Below are positions 34,295-42,825 of a stretch of DNA of 45,659 nucleotides, in pieces. A program made the position numbers and the translations under genes. The stretch is from the NCBI GenBank assembly GCA_025350685.1, contig JANXXK010000116.1, positions 1 to 45,659 of the forward strand, in the 5' to 3' direction. Every line of letters starts with the position of its first letter. Position 1 is the stretch's first letter. The notes under the pieces were generated by a model, which was not told where the DNA came from, searched no databases, and was given only the letters and a program-made list of their open reading frames with translations. This stretch comes from Alphaproteobacteria bacterium. Its GTDB lineage: Bacteria > Pseudomonadota > Alphaproteobacteria > Caulobacterales > Caulobacteraceae.

Positions 34295-35170
34295 ATGAGA
34301 GTGTTGGTTGGACTGTGCGGCGCGGTTGCAATGCTCGCCGCGGCTGGCGCTGCCCAGGCCGGGGAACTGCGTGCCAGCGGCAAGCTGCTGCTGACCGGCG
34401 GAGTGAGCAATGTCGAGGGCGCGGGCGGCGGCGGCATCGCCTCGTGGGCGACCATCACCGGCTACGAGACCCGCGACGGGATCGGCGGTAACGTGCACGC
34501 CACCTACATCAATCTGCCGGACTATCAGTTCACCGCCTATGGCGTGGCGGCGGGCTTCTACGACCGCCTCGAGGTCAGCTACGCCCGTCAGGCGTTCGAC
34601 ACCCAGGGGACGGGCGCCAAGTTCGGCCTCGGCTCCGGCTTCACCTTCCACCAGGACGTGGTCGGCGCGAAGCTGCGGGTGCTGGGCGATGCGGTCTACG
34701 ACCAGGATAGCTGGCTGCCGCAGGTTTCGCTGGGCGCCCAGTACAAGAAGGCCGACCGCGGCACGGTGATCGGCCTGCTCGGCGGCAGGAAGGACTCCGG
34801 CGTCGACTGGTACGCCGCGGCCACCAAGCTGCTGCTGAACCAGAGCCTGGTGCTGAACGGCGCGGTGCGCGCCACCAAGGCCAACCAGACAGGTCTGCTA
34901 GGGTTCGGCGGCGGCAAGAACGACCACTATCAGGCGCAGTTGGAGGGTTCGGCGGCCGTGCTGCTCAGCCGCCGGCTGGTGGTGGGGGCGGAATACCGCA
35001 CTAAGCCCGACAACCTGCCGGGCCTGAAGGAGGACGACTGGATGGACGTCTTCGCGGCCTTCGCGCTGAACAAGACCCTGTCGGTCACAGTGGCCTATGC
35101 GGACCTCGGCGAGATTGCCACTTTCAAGGGCCAGCGCGGGGTCTACCTATCGCTGCAAGCAGGATTCTAG
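34295..35170 (+). CDS. DUF3034 family outer-membrane protein
   Basis: 291 residues: signal peptide (LVGLCGAVAMLAAAGAAQAG), then GKLLLTGGVSNVEGAGGGGI, the typical DUF3034 opening, followed by repeated amphipathic strands (GYETRDGIGGNVHATYINL, YDRLEVSYARQAF) and a terminal Phe. It is predicted to form an outer-membrane beta-barrel; function unknown. ATG 34295 chosen; ATG 34268 in frame would also give a workable signal peptide. Lies three bases before the truncated haemoglobin gene and divergent from the second cupredoxin, so DUF3034, globin and cupredoxins appear to form one functional set. Confidence 0.87.
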   Translation: MRVLVGLCGAVAMLAAAGAAQAGELRASGKLLLTGGVSNVEGAGGGGIASWATITGYETRDGIGGNVHATYINLPDYQFTAYGVAAGFYDRLEVSYARQAFDTQGTGAKFGLGSGFTFHQDVVGAKLRVLGDAVYDQDSWLPQVSLGAQYKKADRGTVIGLLGGRKDSGVDWYAAATKLLLNQSLVLNGAVRATKANQTGLLGFGGGKNDHYQAQLEGSAAVLLSRRLVVGAEYRTKPDNLPGLKEDDWMDVFAAFALNKTLSVTVAYADLGEIATFKGQRGVYLSLQAGF

Positions 35171-35173
35171 CAT

Positions 35174-35650
35174 ATGATCCGTAGTCTGACGTTCATTGCC
35201 ATCCTGACGCTCTCAGCCCCCGCCTTGGCCGAGGAAAAGTCGGTCGATCCCTATACCCAGTCGAACGCCAACGCGGGGGCCAAACCGTTCGCCGACGACC
35301 GTCTGCTGGTCGAATTCCACGGTCCAGCGGGGGTGTCGAAGATCATCGACGAGATGCTGGATGACTGCGTGAAGGATCCGCGCACGGCCGACATCTTCAA
35401 GGCCACAGACATGGAGCGTCTGCGCCGCACGCTAAAGGAACAGATCGTCTACATACTGGGTGGCAAGATCGACTACACCGGTCGCGACATGAAGGCCGTG
35501 CACAAGGACCAGGGCGTCCAGCAGATCGATTTCAACATCCTGGTCGAGTATCTGCAGATCGCCATGGACCACGAGCACGTGCCGTTCCGCGCCCAGAACC
35601 GTCTGCTGGCCAAGCTCGCGCCGATGCAGCGCGACGTGGTGGTCCGCTAG
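35174..35650 (+). CDS. Exported group I truncated haemoglobin
   Basis: 158 residues. Signal peptide MIRSLTFIAILTLSAPALA with cleavage before EEKS, then a group I (TrHbN-like) globin: FHGPAGVSKIIDEMLDD, a Phe-containing segment IFKATDMERL, the GGKIDYTGRDMKAVHK stretch with the probable proximal haem His in AVHK, and a C-terminal helix FNILVEYLQIAMD. Group I globins bind O2 and NO; some detoxify NO. Most are cytoplasmic, so a cleavable signal is notable and would place haem chemistry in the periplasm next to the cupredoxins. Its TAG stop falls in the first CTAG of composite repeat copy 2. Confidence 0.87.
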   Translation: MIRSLTFIAILTLSAPALAEEKSVDPYTQSNANAGAKPFADDRLLVEFHGPAGVSKIIDEMLDDCVKDPRTADIFKATDMERLRRTLKEQIVYILGGKIDYTGRDMKAVHKDQGVQQIDFNILVEYLQIAMDHEHVPFRAQNRLLAKLAPMQRDVVVR

Positions 35651-35810
35651 TGTGCTGAATTTGAAGTTCGCCCGCTTCAGGGTCGCGCGCCGGAGCGAAC
35701 TTCAAATTCTTAAAGCACACTAGAAGCATAGGCTTTCTAGTGTCCTCATCGATTCCGAAGTTCGCCACAGCCCGCCACAAGCGCATGCGAACTTCGGAAT
35801 CAGGACACTA
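35647..35810. repeat. Composite double-palindrome repeat, copy 2
   Basis: Best-preserved copy. First palindrome 35648-35722 with perfect 15-bp stem GAATTTGAAGTTCGC (35657-35671) pairing with 35695-35709. Linker GAAGCATAGGCTTT (35723-35736). Second palindrome 35738-35810 with perfect 15-bp stem GATTCCGAAGTTCGC (35751-35765) pairing with 35787-35801. Outer ends TAGTGT/ACACTA in both. One arm in each palindrome is four to five bases longer than the other. The left CTAG contains the stop of the globin gene; the stop of the convergent ALDH gene (CTAG at 35815-35818) lies five bases beyond the right end. Confidence 0.93.
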
Positions 35811-35814
35811 AATC

Positions 35815-37347
35815 CTAGACGTCGAACTCGACGCCCTGGGCGAGCGGCAGGGTCGCGCCGAAGTTCACCGTGTTGGTGGCGCGGCGCATATAGGCCTTCC
35901 AGCTGTCGGAGCCGGCTTCGCGGCCACCGCCGGTTTCCTTCTCGCCGCCGAAGGCGCCGCCGATCTCGGCGCCCGAAGGGCCGATGTTGACGTTGGCGAT
36001 GCCGCAGTCGCTTCCGCGCGCCGAGATGAACAGCTCGGCCTCGCGTAGGTCGTTGGTGAAGATCGATGACGACAGGCCCTGCGGCACGTCGTTCTGCAGG
36101 CGAATGGCCTCGCCGAGGTCGGCATAGCGCATCACGTAGAGGATCGGCGCGAAGGTCTCACGGCGGACGACCTCGGCCTGCTGGCTCATCTCCACCAGCG
36201 CCGGTCGGACGTAGACGGCGTCGTCGCAGCCTGCGACCTCGACCCGCTCACCGCCGCAGACTTGGCCGCCAGCCGCCTTTGCGTCGGCCAGCGCGCGCCG
36301 GTGGCCCTCGAACGCCTGGGCGTCGATCAGCGGACCGACGAGCGTGCCGGTCTGCCGTGGGTCGCCCACCGCCACTGATGCGTAAGCGGCTTTCAGGCGC
36401 GGCAGGAAGGCGTCGTAGAGGCTCTCGTGGACGAACAGGCGGCGCAACGTCGTGCAGCGTTGGCCGGCGGTGCCCATGGCGGCGAAGGCGACCCCGCGCA
36501 GGGTCAGGTCCAGGTCGGCGGTGGGGGCGACGACGGCGGCGTTGTTGCCGCCAAGCTCCAGCAAGGCGCGGGCGAAGCGGGCGGCCAAGCGAGGCGCTAC
36601 GGCCCGCCCCATGGCAGTCGAGCCGGTGGCCGAGACCAGCGGGACCTTTGGGTGTTCGACGAGGGCCTCGCCGACCTCGCGGCCGCCGAGTATCACCGAC
36701 GACAGGCCGGCCGGCGCTTCGCCGAACTTCGCCGCCGCGCGTTCAAAGAGGGCCTGGACGGCGAGGGCGGTCAGCGGAGTCTTTTCCGAGGGCTTCCAGA
36801 CGACGGCGTCGCCGCACACGAGGGCGAGCGCGGCGTTCCACGACCAGACCGCCACCGGGAAGTTGAAGGCTGAGATCACGCCCACGACGCCCAGCGGATG
36901 CCAGGTCTCCATCATCCGGTGGTCGGGCCGCTCGGTGGCGATGGCCAAGCCGAAAAGCTGACGCGACAGGCCCACGGCGTAGTCGCAGATGTCGATCATC
37001 TCCTGCACTTCGCCGGCCGCCTCGGAGACGATCTTGCCGGCTTCCAGCGTGACCAGGGCCGCCAGGTCGGCCTTGGCCGCGCGCAGCTCCTCGCCCAGCA
37101 AGCGGACCAGCTCGCCGCGGCGGGGGGCGGGGACATTGCGCCAGGCGAGATAGGCGCAATGGGCGGCCTCGACCGCCTTTGCCACCATGGCAGGCGTCGT
37201 GTCGTGAACCTGGGCGATCGGCTCGCCGGTGAGGGGCGAATGGACGGCGCGCTCGCCGCCGGTCCACAGCGACTCGGCCACGCCGAGCCTACCAAGCACC
37301 TGGGTGGCCTCGGCCCGGGCCGAACTGATCTTCGATTGGGCGGTCAT
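35815..37347 (-). CDS. amaB: Aldehyde dehydrogenase, ALDH7 type (aminoadipate semialdehyde dehydrogenase)
   Basis: 510-residue NAD(P)+-dependent aldehyde dehydrogenase. General base E264 in LLELGGNNA, nucleophile C298 in GTAGQRCTT; the GGNNA and GQRCTTLRR forms and PSGAEIGGAFGGEKETGGGREAGSD near the C-terminus are marks of the ALDH7/antiquitin branch, which oxidises alpha-aminoadipate semialdehyde to aminoadipate. The gene lies 20 bp downstream of a saccharopine-dehydrogenase-like gene and shares a divergent Lrp-type regulator, so lysine breakdown is the natural reading. The symbol is by family analogy. Confidence 0.92.
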   Translation of the reverse strand: MTAQSKISSARAEATQVLGRLGVAESLWTGGERAVHSPLTGEPIAQVHDTTPAMVAKAVEAAHCAYLAWRNVPAPRRGELVRLLGEELRAAKADLAALVTLEAGKIVSEAAGEVQEMIDICDYAVGLSRQLFGLAIATERPDHRMMETWHPLGVVGVISAFNFPVAVWSWNAALALVCGDAVVWKPSEKTPLTALAVQALFERAAAKFGEAPAGLSSVILGGREVGEALVEHPKVPLVSATGSTAMGRAVAPRLAARFARALLELGGNNAAVVAPTADLDLTLRGVAFAAMGTAGQRCTTLRRLFVHESLYDAFLPRLKAAYASVAVGDPRQTGTLVGPLIDAQAFEGHRRALADAKAAGGQVCGGERVEVAGCDDAVYVRPALVEMSQQAEVVRRETFAPILYVMRYADLGEAIRLQNDVPQGLSSSIFTNDLREAELFISARGSDCGIANVNIGPSGAEIGGAFGGEKETGGGREAGSDSWKAYMRRATNTVNFGATLPLAQGVEFDV

Positions 37348-37367
37348 GTTTTCTTGCTCGGGGTCTC

Positions 37368-38468
37368 TTACTCGGCGGCGGCGCGCAGTTGATCTTCGTC
37401 GGCAGCGTAGAAGGCGCCGAAGCGGTTGCCCAGGAATTGCGCCAGGGGAATGTCCTCCTGGCGGATGAACCCGGCCTGCGGCAGGGCGCCCTCGGCCAGC
37501 AGGTCAACGACGGCACAGACGGCGCCGGCCGTGGTGATCTGGATGGCGCTCTTCATCGCGCCCGCGATGGGTTGGGCGAAAACCTTGTTGACGTAGGTCT
37601 CCTGCATCAACCGCCCTTCCTTCAGTCCACTGACGGTTACGAAGACGATGACCACGTCCTGAAGGGTGGCGGGGACGGCGTTTTCCAGGATGTCCTTGAG
37701 CAGCGGTCGGCGGTTGCGCAGGCCCAGATCGTTCAGCAGCGCCTTCATGATCGCCGCGTGGCCAGGGTAGCGGATGGTGCGGTAGTTGAGATTGCGCACC
37801 TTGCCAGCGAGCGTCTGGCAGAGCGTGCCCAGGCCGCCGGAGGTGTTGAAGGCTTCGTAAATCACCCCGTCGAGGGCGAACTCCTCGCACTCCTCCAGCG
37901 CCGGGACCTCGCGCAGGACCCCGTTCACGATCGCCTCGCAGGGTTCGCAGTATTCGTTGATCACCCCGTCGGTCGACCAAGTCAGGTTATAATTCAAGGC
38001 GTTGGAGGGATAGCGCGGCAGGGCGCCGACGCGCAGGCGCACGTCGTGCAGTTCGTCGAAATGCTTGGCCAGGTCCCAGGCGGCGATAGTGATGAAGCCG
38101 GGGGCGAGGCCGCATTGCGGAATGAAGGCGGTCTTCGCGTCCGCCGCCAGCTCACGCACCACCCGGCTCGCGGCGACGTCCTCGGTGAGGTCCAGATAGT
38201 GGGCGCCGGCGGTTTTGGCTGCGCGGGCGACGATGGTGGTCAGGTGATAGGGCGAGGCGTTGACCACGGCAAAGCAGCCGCCCAGCGCCTGGGCGAGCGT
38301 CTGCGGGTCGTCAATCGGCATGGCCGCGGTCGCGGGCCTGGGCCGGGCGTCCAGCGCGGCGAGCGCCTGGGCGTTCTGGTCGATGACCAGCACCTCATAG
38401 GCGCCGCTCAGCAGGCTGGCGATGGTAGAGCCGATCTTGCCGGCTCCGACGACGGCGACCTTATGCAC
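37368..38468 (-). CDS. Saccharopine dehydrogenase family protein (lysine 6-dehydrogenase-like)
   Basis: 366 residues with an N-terminal Rossmann fold (VAVVGAGKIGSTIASLL), the LTED...CGLAPGF motif region typical of the saccharopine-dehydrogenase/lysine-6-dehydrogenase family, and a C-terminal dimerisation and substrate domain (RTIRYPGH). GTG 38468 is the start, with GGAGG eight bases upstream; longer in-frame starts lie in the intergenic region. Produces aminoadipate semialdehyde from lysine (or saccharopine), which the adjacent ALDH7 enzyme would oxidise. Divergent from an Lrp/AsnC gene, the likely lysine-responsive regulator. Confidence 0.91.
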   Translation of the reverse strand: MHKVAVVGAGKIGSTIASLLSGAYEVLVIDQNAQALAALDARPRPATAAMPIDDPQTLAQALGGCFAVVNASPYHLTTIVARAAKTAGAHYLDLTEDVAASRVVRELAADAKTAFIPQCGLAPGFITIAAWDLAKHFDELHDVRLRVGALPRYPSNALNYNLTWSTDGVINEYCEPCEAIVNGVLREVPALEECEEFALDGVIYEAFNTSGGLGTLCQTLAGKVRNLNYRTIRYPGHAAIMKALLNDLGLRNRRPLLKDILENAVPATLQDVVIVFVTVSGLKEGRLMQETYVNKVFAQPIAGAMKSAIQITTAGAVCAVVDLLAEGALPQAGFIRQEDIPLAQFLGNRFGAFYAADEDQLRAAAE

Positions 38469-38555
38469 GATGAAATCCTCCTGGGCGTGTCGTCCAAGGC
38501 TGACGGTTCGCGGCGCCGGTTTCAACTCGACTTTCGGCGTTAATGAGGATTATAT

Positions 38556-38580
38556 TGGTCGAATAGACCACCGAATTCGG
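38556..38580. promoter_or_regulatory. Candidate Lrp/AsnC operator in divergent promoter region
   Basis: TGGTC, five A/T-rich bases, GACCA (38556-38570), immediately followed by the palindrome CCGAATTCGG (38571-38580). The pair lies 14 bp before the Lrp-type start codon and about 90 bp before the divergent catabolic gene, in a locally AT-rich stretch. Position and dyad symmetry fit a shared operator; no binding data. Confidence 0.5.
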
Positions 38581-38593
38581 CGAATCGACGACG

Positions 38594-39019
38594 ATGGACG
38601 ATCTCGACGACCATCTGCTGGCGCGCCTCAGGGAGAACGCCCGCGCACCCGTCGCCGAGCTCGCTCGCGCGCTCGGCCTCTCGCGCACCACGGTGCAGAG
38701 CCGGCTTGCCCGCCTGGAGCGCTCAGGGGTCATCGCCGGCTACGCGGTCAAGCTGTCGGAAGCCCGCGAGGCGGCCCTGATCCACGCCTTTGTCATGCTC
38801 ACCGTCGAGCCGAAGCAGGCCGCGGCCGTCACATCGGCGCTGAAACGCATGCCGGGCGTGCGCAAACTGCAGTCGGTCAGCGGACCCTTCGACATGATCG
38901 CTGCGGTGGAGGCCGCCAACGTCGGCGAGATGGATGCCCTGATCGACGAGATCGGCGGTCTGCGCGGCGTAGAGCGCACCAATTCCTCGATCGTGCTGGC
39001 GACCAAGTTCGACCGGTAG
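38594..39019 (+). CDS. Lrp/AsnC family transcriptional regulator
   Basis: 141 residues: N-terminal winged helix (DLDDHLLARLRENARAPVAELARALGLSRTTVQSRLARLERSGVI) and a C-terminal RAM/AsnC ligand-binding domain (AFVMLTVEPKQ, MPGVRKLQSVSGPFDMIAAVE). Divergent from the saccharopine-dehydrogenase-like and ALDH7 genes, with palindromes between them, so it probably controls this lysine catabolic pair in response to lysine or an intermediate. Start ATG 38594; no strong Shine-Dalgarno visible. Confidence 0.93.
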   Translation: MDDLDDHLLARLRENARAPVAELARALGLSRTTVQSRLARLERSGVIAGYAVKLSEAREAALIHAFVMLTVEPKQAAAVTSALKRMPGVRKLQSVSGPFDMIAAVEAANVGEMDALIDEIGGLRGVERTNSSIVLATKFDR

Positions 39020-39031
39020 TGATGGGCTTGG

Positions 39032-39051
39032 ATTCCCGCTTTCGCGGGGAT
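39032..39051. repeat. Short dispersed-type palindrome between convergent genes
   Basis: ATTCCCGC, loop TTTC, GCGGGGAT (eight pairs with one G-U). It sits between the stops of the Lrp gene and the convergent flavodoxin-fold gene, with a run of five T about 20 bases to the right. This ATTCCCGC-type palindrome is widely dispersed in proteobacterial genomes; here it may also help end transcription from the left. Confidence 0.6.
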
Positions 39052-39065
39052 GAGTCGCCACACGC

Positions 39066-40151
39066 TCATTTTTGCCGTGACGGCTTCAGACCTTGCATGG
39101 CTTCAAGGTTGCCCCCCAGCCGATCCTCCTGCACGGCTTTCAACAGCACGCGGGCAGCATTCTTGACCTCCAGCTGTATCGCCGTGTCGGTATCCAACTC
39201 GTCGTGGCTGGTGGCGTAGGGCTTCCAGTAACCCACGTAGCGGTCCAGTTCGGCGGTGGGCCCGGCGGAGCGCAGCTCCATTGAACTAAGCCAGTCGTGG
39301 AGCGCGCTGCGGACATTCTGTGCCCCTTCCACGTCGCCGTGCACCACAAGGGCGAACTGCCGGCCCGCCAGGTGCTTGGGATAGTCCCAGCCGTCGAGCT
39401 CTAGCTGCTTGGCTTCTTTCGGTTTCTTGCCGTGGGTCGAGCTGGGATCGGGGTTGCCGCCGTCGGCGCAGACCAGCCGGTCGATCATCAGCTTCAGCGG
39501 CGAGGAGGTCATGTACCAGTTGACCGGCGTGACGATCATCACGCCGTGAGCCTCCACCCACATGGGGTAGATCTCGTTCATCCAGTCCTGAGTCTGGCCC
39601 AGCGAATAGTTCGGGTAGCAGGAGCACGGCCAGTGGCAGAGCGCCGCGGCGGTAGAGAAGCAGGCCTTGCAGGGGTGGATCTCGCGCCCGTACTCCGAGG
39701 TCAGCCGCGACAGGTCCAGCACATTGACCTCGGCGCCCTTGGCGCCGCCCAGGATGCGCCGCGCCATGGCGATGAAGCGGTAGGACTTGGACATCTCGCC
39801 CGGGCAGGTGTGCTCGCTGCGCGACGAGGCGTTGATCAGCAGGAAGCGCATCGGCCCTTTCTCGTCGTCGTGCCGCGCCTGGGCGGCCTTCACCGCGTCG
39901 CGCGCGGCGATCCAATCCACCGACAGGTCGTAGCTCGGGTCGGCGAAGCCCTCGCCCGCCTTGCGCGTCACCGGCGACTTGCGGGCATTGATGTAGCCGT
40001 CCCAGGCCGCGTCGGCGATGCGCGCCAGGTCGGCGGCCAGCGGCCCGAAGGCGGGATCCTTGAACTGGCTGTTGAAGCGGGCGGTGAACGCGGTCTTGGT
40101 GAGCTCCGGGCTCGGCATGCCCTTGCGGGGCTCGGGGGCGCGAGGCGGCAT
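39066..40151 (-). CDS. Flavodoxin-fold NAD(P)H-dependent oxidoreductase with Cys cluster
   Basis: 361 residues. An N-terminal helical region (1-100) is followed by a flavodoxin-like FMN-binding fold (FLLINASSRSEHTCPGEMSKS at about 103; VTPVNWYMTSSPLKLMIDRL). An unusual cysteine-rich insert holds C161, C164, C172, C176 and C178 (HPCKACF, then CHWPCSCYP), which might bind an Fe-S cluster or zinc, as in iron-sulfur flavoproteins. ATG 40151 is preferred because AGGAG lies nine bases upstream; that site is the right arm of a nine-base-pair hairpin. Divergent from the hybrid kinase. Substrate unknown. Confidence 0.83.
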   Translation of the reverse strand: MPPRAPEPRKGMPSPELTKTAFTARFNSQFKDPAFGPLAADLARIADAAWDGYINARKSPVTRKAGEGFADPSYDLSVDWIAARDAVKAAQARHDDEKGPMRFLLINASSRSEHTCPGEMSKSYRFIAMARRILGGAKGAEVNVLDLSRLTSEYGREIHPCKACFSTAAALCHWPCSCYPNYSLGQTQDWMNEIYPMWVEAHGVMIVTPVNWYMTSSPLKLMIDRLVCADGGNPDPSSTHGKKPKEAKQLELDGWDYPKHLAGRQFALVVHGDVEGAQNVRSALHDWLSSMELRSAGPTAELDRYVGYWKPYATSHDELDTDTAIQLEVKNAARVLLKAVQEDRLGGNLEAMQGLKPSRQK

Positions 40152-40158
40152 GCGGTCT

Positions 40159-40183
40159 GGCTCCTGGATTGACGCCAGGAGCC
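40159..40183 (-). promoter_or_regulatory. Hairpin sequestering the Shine-Dalgarno of the flavodoxin-fold gene
   Basis: In the minus-strand transcript GGCTCCTGG, a seven-base loop, then CCAGGAGCC: a perfect nine-pair stem. The right arm contains AGGAG, the ribosome site of the ATG at 40151. When folded, the site would be closed, suggesting control by temperature, a small RNA or a protein. Confidence 0.6.
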
Positions 40184-40317
40184 AACGGGGTGATGAGCTG
40201 CCAGTTCCGTAAAATCCGCGCGTGAAAACAGCCGTTTCCGGTGTTTTTCCGCTGTAAACCTGACCTAAACACACCCTGGCCTAAGGTGTGCGCTCACTCG
40301 GAGTGCCCTCGGCCCCC

Positions 40318-42825
40318 ATGAAATCGCTTTCGCGCCGGTTCCTGATCAGCGTTGGGCTGATGTCGCTGGTCATGACCGTGCTCGGCACGCTGGGGGCGTT
40401 CGTCGTCTTCGAGCGCGAACTGTCGAGCCGTCAGATCGGCTACCTGACCGACTACGTGCGCGAGCGCTCCAGCAACGTCGACCGCCAGTTCTCCAATCTG
40501 TCGACCCTGCACAAGGCCGCCGGCGAGGAGCTTGAACGGCGGATGAACCTGCTGACCCCGGTCCAGGTCGACGCCCTCGCTGACGAATACTTTCCGCTCC
40601 AGTCCGACGGCACGCGCCGCAGCCGCCCGAAGTATTTCGACGGGGCCATGGAGCGGGGCGAATACACCTACGGCATGGGCTCCTACATCGGCCAGGCCGA
40701 AAAGATGACGCCCGAGCAGAAGAAGTCGCTGGTGGCCGCCTTCCAGCTGGTCTCCAACTTTGGCCAGGCCGCCCGGCGCGAGTACGACAACTTCTACTTT
40801 TTCACCCCGCCGGCGACCCGGCTGGTGGTCTATGGGCCCGACCGTCCCGACCACCTGATGTTCTACCGCCATGACGCGCCGGCCGACCTGTCGATCGCCA
40901 ACGAAGAGATGGCCAGCACCACCTCGCCGGCGTTGGATCCCACGCGGGTGACGCGCTGCACCAACCTGCAACGCCTGATCCAGGACAAGGTCGGCAAGCG
41001 GCTGGCGACGGCCTGCATGACGCCGGCCTACGTCAACGGCCGCTACGTCGGCGCCTTCGGGTCGTCGATGGAACTGACCCACTTCTTCCTGAACGCTGTG
41101 AAGGATACGCCCTCCGGTGCCTCGCCGATGATCGTCACGTCCAAGGGTGAGCTAATCGCCTATCCGGGCTTCACCGATCAGTCGAAGAGCCCGGAGAAGA
41201 CCCTGGCCGGCTACGAGAGAAACTTCGGCCTGAGGAAGCTGATCGTCGCCGTCGCCAAGGATGGCCGTGAAAACGGCGTGATTGCCAGCCCGGACGGGCG
41301 CCAGATCGTCGCCTTCGGCCGCCTGAGCGGCCCTAACTGGTATCTGCTGCTGACCTATCCCAAGGCCGAGGTGATGACCTCGGCGGCACGCTCGGTCTCC
41401 TGGGTGCTGCTGATCGGCGGCATCGCTTCGGCGTTGCAGACGCTCGCTGTCGTATTGCTTGCGCGGCGCAGTATCGTGCGACCGGTCGAGCGACTGGCGG
41501 CCTCCTGCGAACCGGAGGACGGCGCCGAGCGTCCCGACGTCAGCGATGTCGAACGCCGCAATGACGAGATCGGCGTCCTGGCCACCTCGCTGCGCACCGA
41601 GCGCGAGAAGACCGAGGCGGTGATGGCCTCGCTGGAGGACCGGGTCAGCGAACGCACCGCCCAGCTCGAGCGCGCCAACACCGAGAAGTCGCGCTTCCTG
41701 GCCAACATGAGCCACGAACTGCGCACGCCCCTGAACGGCGTCATCGCCATTTCCGAGACCCTGGCCGGCAAGCAGACCACCGCCAAGGGCCGCGAGCTGG
41801 CTGAGCTGATCGTCTCCTCCGGCCGGCTGTTGGAACGCGTGCTGACCGACATTCTCGACTTCTCGAAGATCGAGGCGGGCGAGATCACCCTCACCCGCGA
41901 CGAGTTCTCGATGAACCGGCTGGTGGGCGGTATCGCCGAGCTGCACCGCGCGTCCGCCCAGAGTAAGGGCCTGGCGTTTCACTGGGCCGTCGCGCCGCAG
42001 GCCGAAGGCTGGTTCGCCGGCGACACGGTCAGGCTCACCCAGGTGCTTTCCAACCTGCTCTCCAACGCGGTCAAGTTCACCGAGGCCGGCCAGGTCCGAC
42101 TGGATGTCAGCCGCAATGACGACGGCGTCGGCTTCGCCGTGTCCGACACCGGTATCGGTTTCGACGAGGAGACCGGCGCCAGGCTTTTCCGCCGCTTCGA
42201 ACAGGCTGACGCCTCGATCCGCCGGCGCTTCGGAGGCACGGGCCTGGGCCTGGCCATCAGTCGCTCGCTGATCGAGCTGATGGGCGGCCGGATCGAGGTC
42301 GCCTCCACGCCGGGCGAAGGTTCGACCTTCCTGGTACGGGTCCCGCTCGAGGCGCTCGATGGCGAAGCTCAGGTCGACGCTGGTCAGGCGCCGGACGTGA
42401 TCGACATCGCCGGCGCCCGCGTGCTGGTGGCCGAGGACCATCCGACCAACCAGAAAGTCGTCGAACTGATCCTGGAATCGGTCGGCGTGACCCCGACGAT
42501 CGTCGAGAACGGCGCGCTCGCGCTGGCCGCTCTGAAGGCCGAGCGCTTCGACGTGGTGCTGATGGACATGCAGATGCCGGAGCTGGACGGCCTGTCGGCC
42601 ACCGTCATGCTGCGCGCCTGGGAGAAGCAGACCGGAAGCCGGCGCACGCCGGTGATCATGCTGACCGCAAACGCGCTGGACGACCACGTCCGCTCCAGCC
42701 AGGAGGCCGGCGCCGACCTGCATCTGTCAAAGCCGATACACGCCCAGGCGCTGATCGAGAGCATCATGCACGCCATCGCCGCCCAGCCCGGCGAATCCCC
42801 CGGCGCCGAGGCCGACGTCGCCTAG
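40318..42825 (+). CDS. Membrane hybrid histidine kinase with receiver domain
   Basis: 835 residues. Membrane helix (about 8-30), a large periplasmic sensor (about 31-355, Cache-like), second helix (about 362-383), a short HAMP-like region and coiled coil, DHp domain with H466 ([11 protein letters not shown]), HATPase with N, G1 (DTGIGF) and G2 ([10 protein letters not shown]) boxes, and a C-terminal receiver with D750 ([12 protein letters not shown]) and the conserved Lys in LSKPIH. ATG 40318 is chosen at the start of the signal-anchor; GTG 40288 is possible. No phosphotransfer or output gene is adjacent. The TAG stop lies in CTAG of composite repeat copy 3. Confidence 0.92.
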   Translation: MKSLSRRFLISVGLMSLVMTVLGTLGAFVVFERELSSRQIGYLTDYVRERSSNVDRQFSNLSTLHKAAGEELERRMNLLTPVQVDALADEYFPLQSDGTRRSRPKYFDGAMERGEYTYGMGSYIGQAEKMTPEQKKSLVAAFQLVSNFGQAARREYDNFYFFTPPATRLVVYGPDRPDHLMFYRHDAPADLSIANEEMASTTSPALDPTRVTRCTNLQRLIQDKVGKRLATACMTPAYVNGRYVGAFGSSMELTHFFLNAVKDTPSGASPMIVTSKGELIAYPGFTDQSKSPEKTLAGYERNFGLRKLIVAVAKDGRENGVIASPDGRQIVAFGRLSGPNWYLLLTYPKAEVMTSAARSVSWVLLIGGIASALQTLAVVLLARRSIVRPVERLAASCEPEDGAERPDVSDVERRNDEIGVLATSLRTEREKTEAVMASLEDRVSERTAQLERANTEKSRFLANMSHELRTPLNGVIAISETLAGKQTTAKGRELAELIVSSGRLLERVLTDILDFSKIEAGEITLTRDEFSMNRLVGGIAELHRASAQSKGLAFHWAVAPQAEGWFAGDTVRLTQVLSNLLSNAVKFTEAGQVRLDVSRNDDGVGFAVSDTGIGFDEETGARLFRRFEQADASIRRRFGGTGLGLAISRSLIELMGGRIEVASTPGEGSTFLVRVPLEALDGEAQVDAGQAPDVIDIAGARVLVAEDHPTNQKVVELILESVGVTPTIVENGALALAALKAERFDVVLMDMQMPELDGLSATVMLRAWEKQTGSRRTPVIMLTANALDDHVRSSQEAGADLHLSKPIHAQALIESIMHAIAAQPGESPGAEADVA

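Noticed and set aside
40288-40317. GTG start for the hybrid kinase
   Set aside because: It would add ten residues before the signal anchor and has its only purine-rich stretch one base upstream; ATG 40318 fits the protein better. Not fully excluded.
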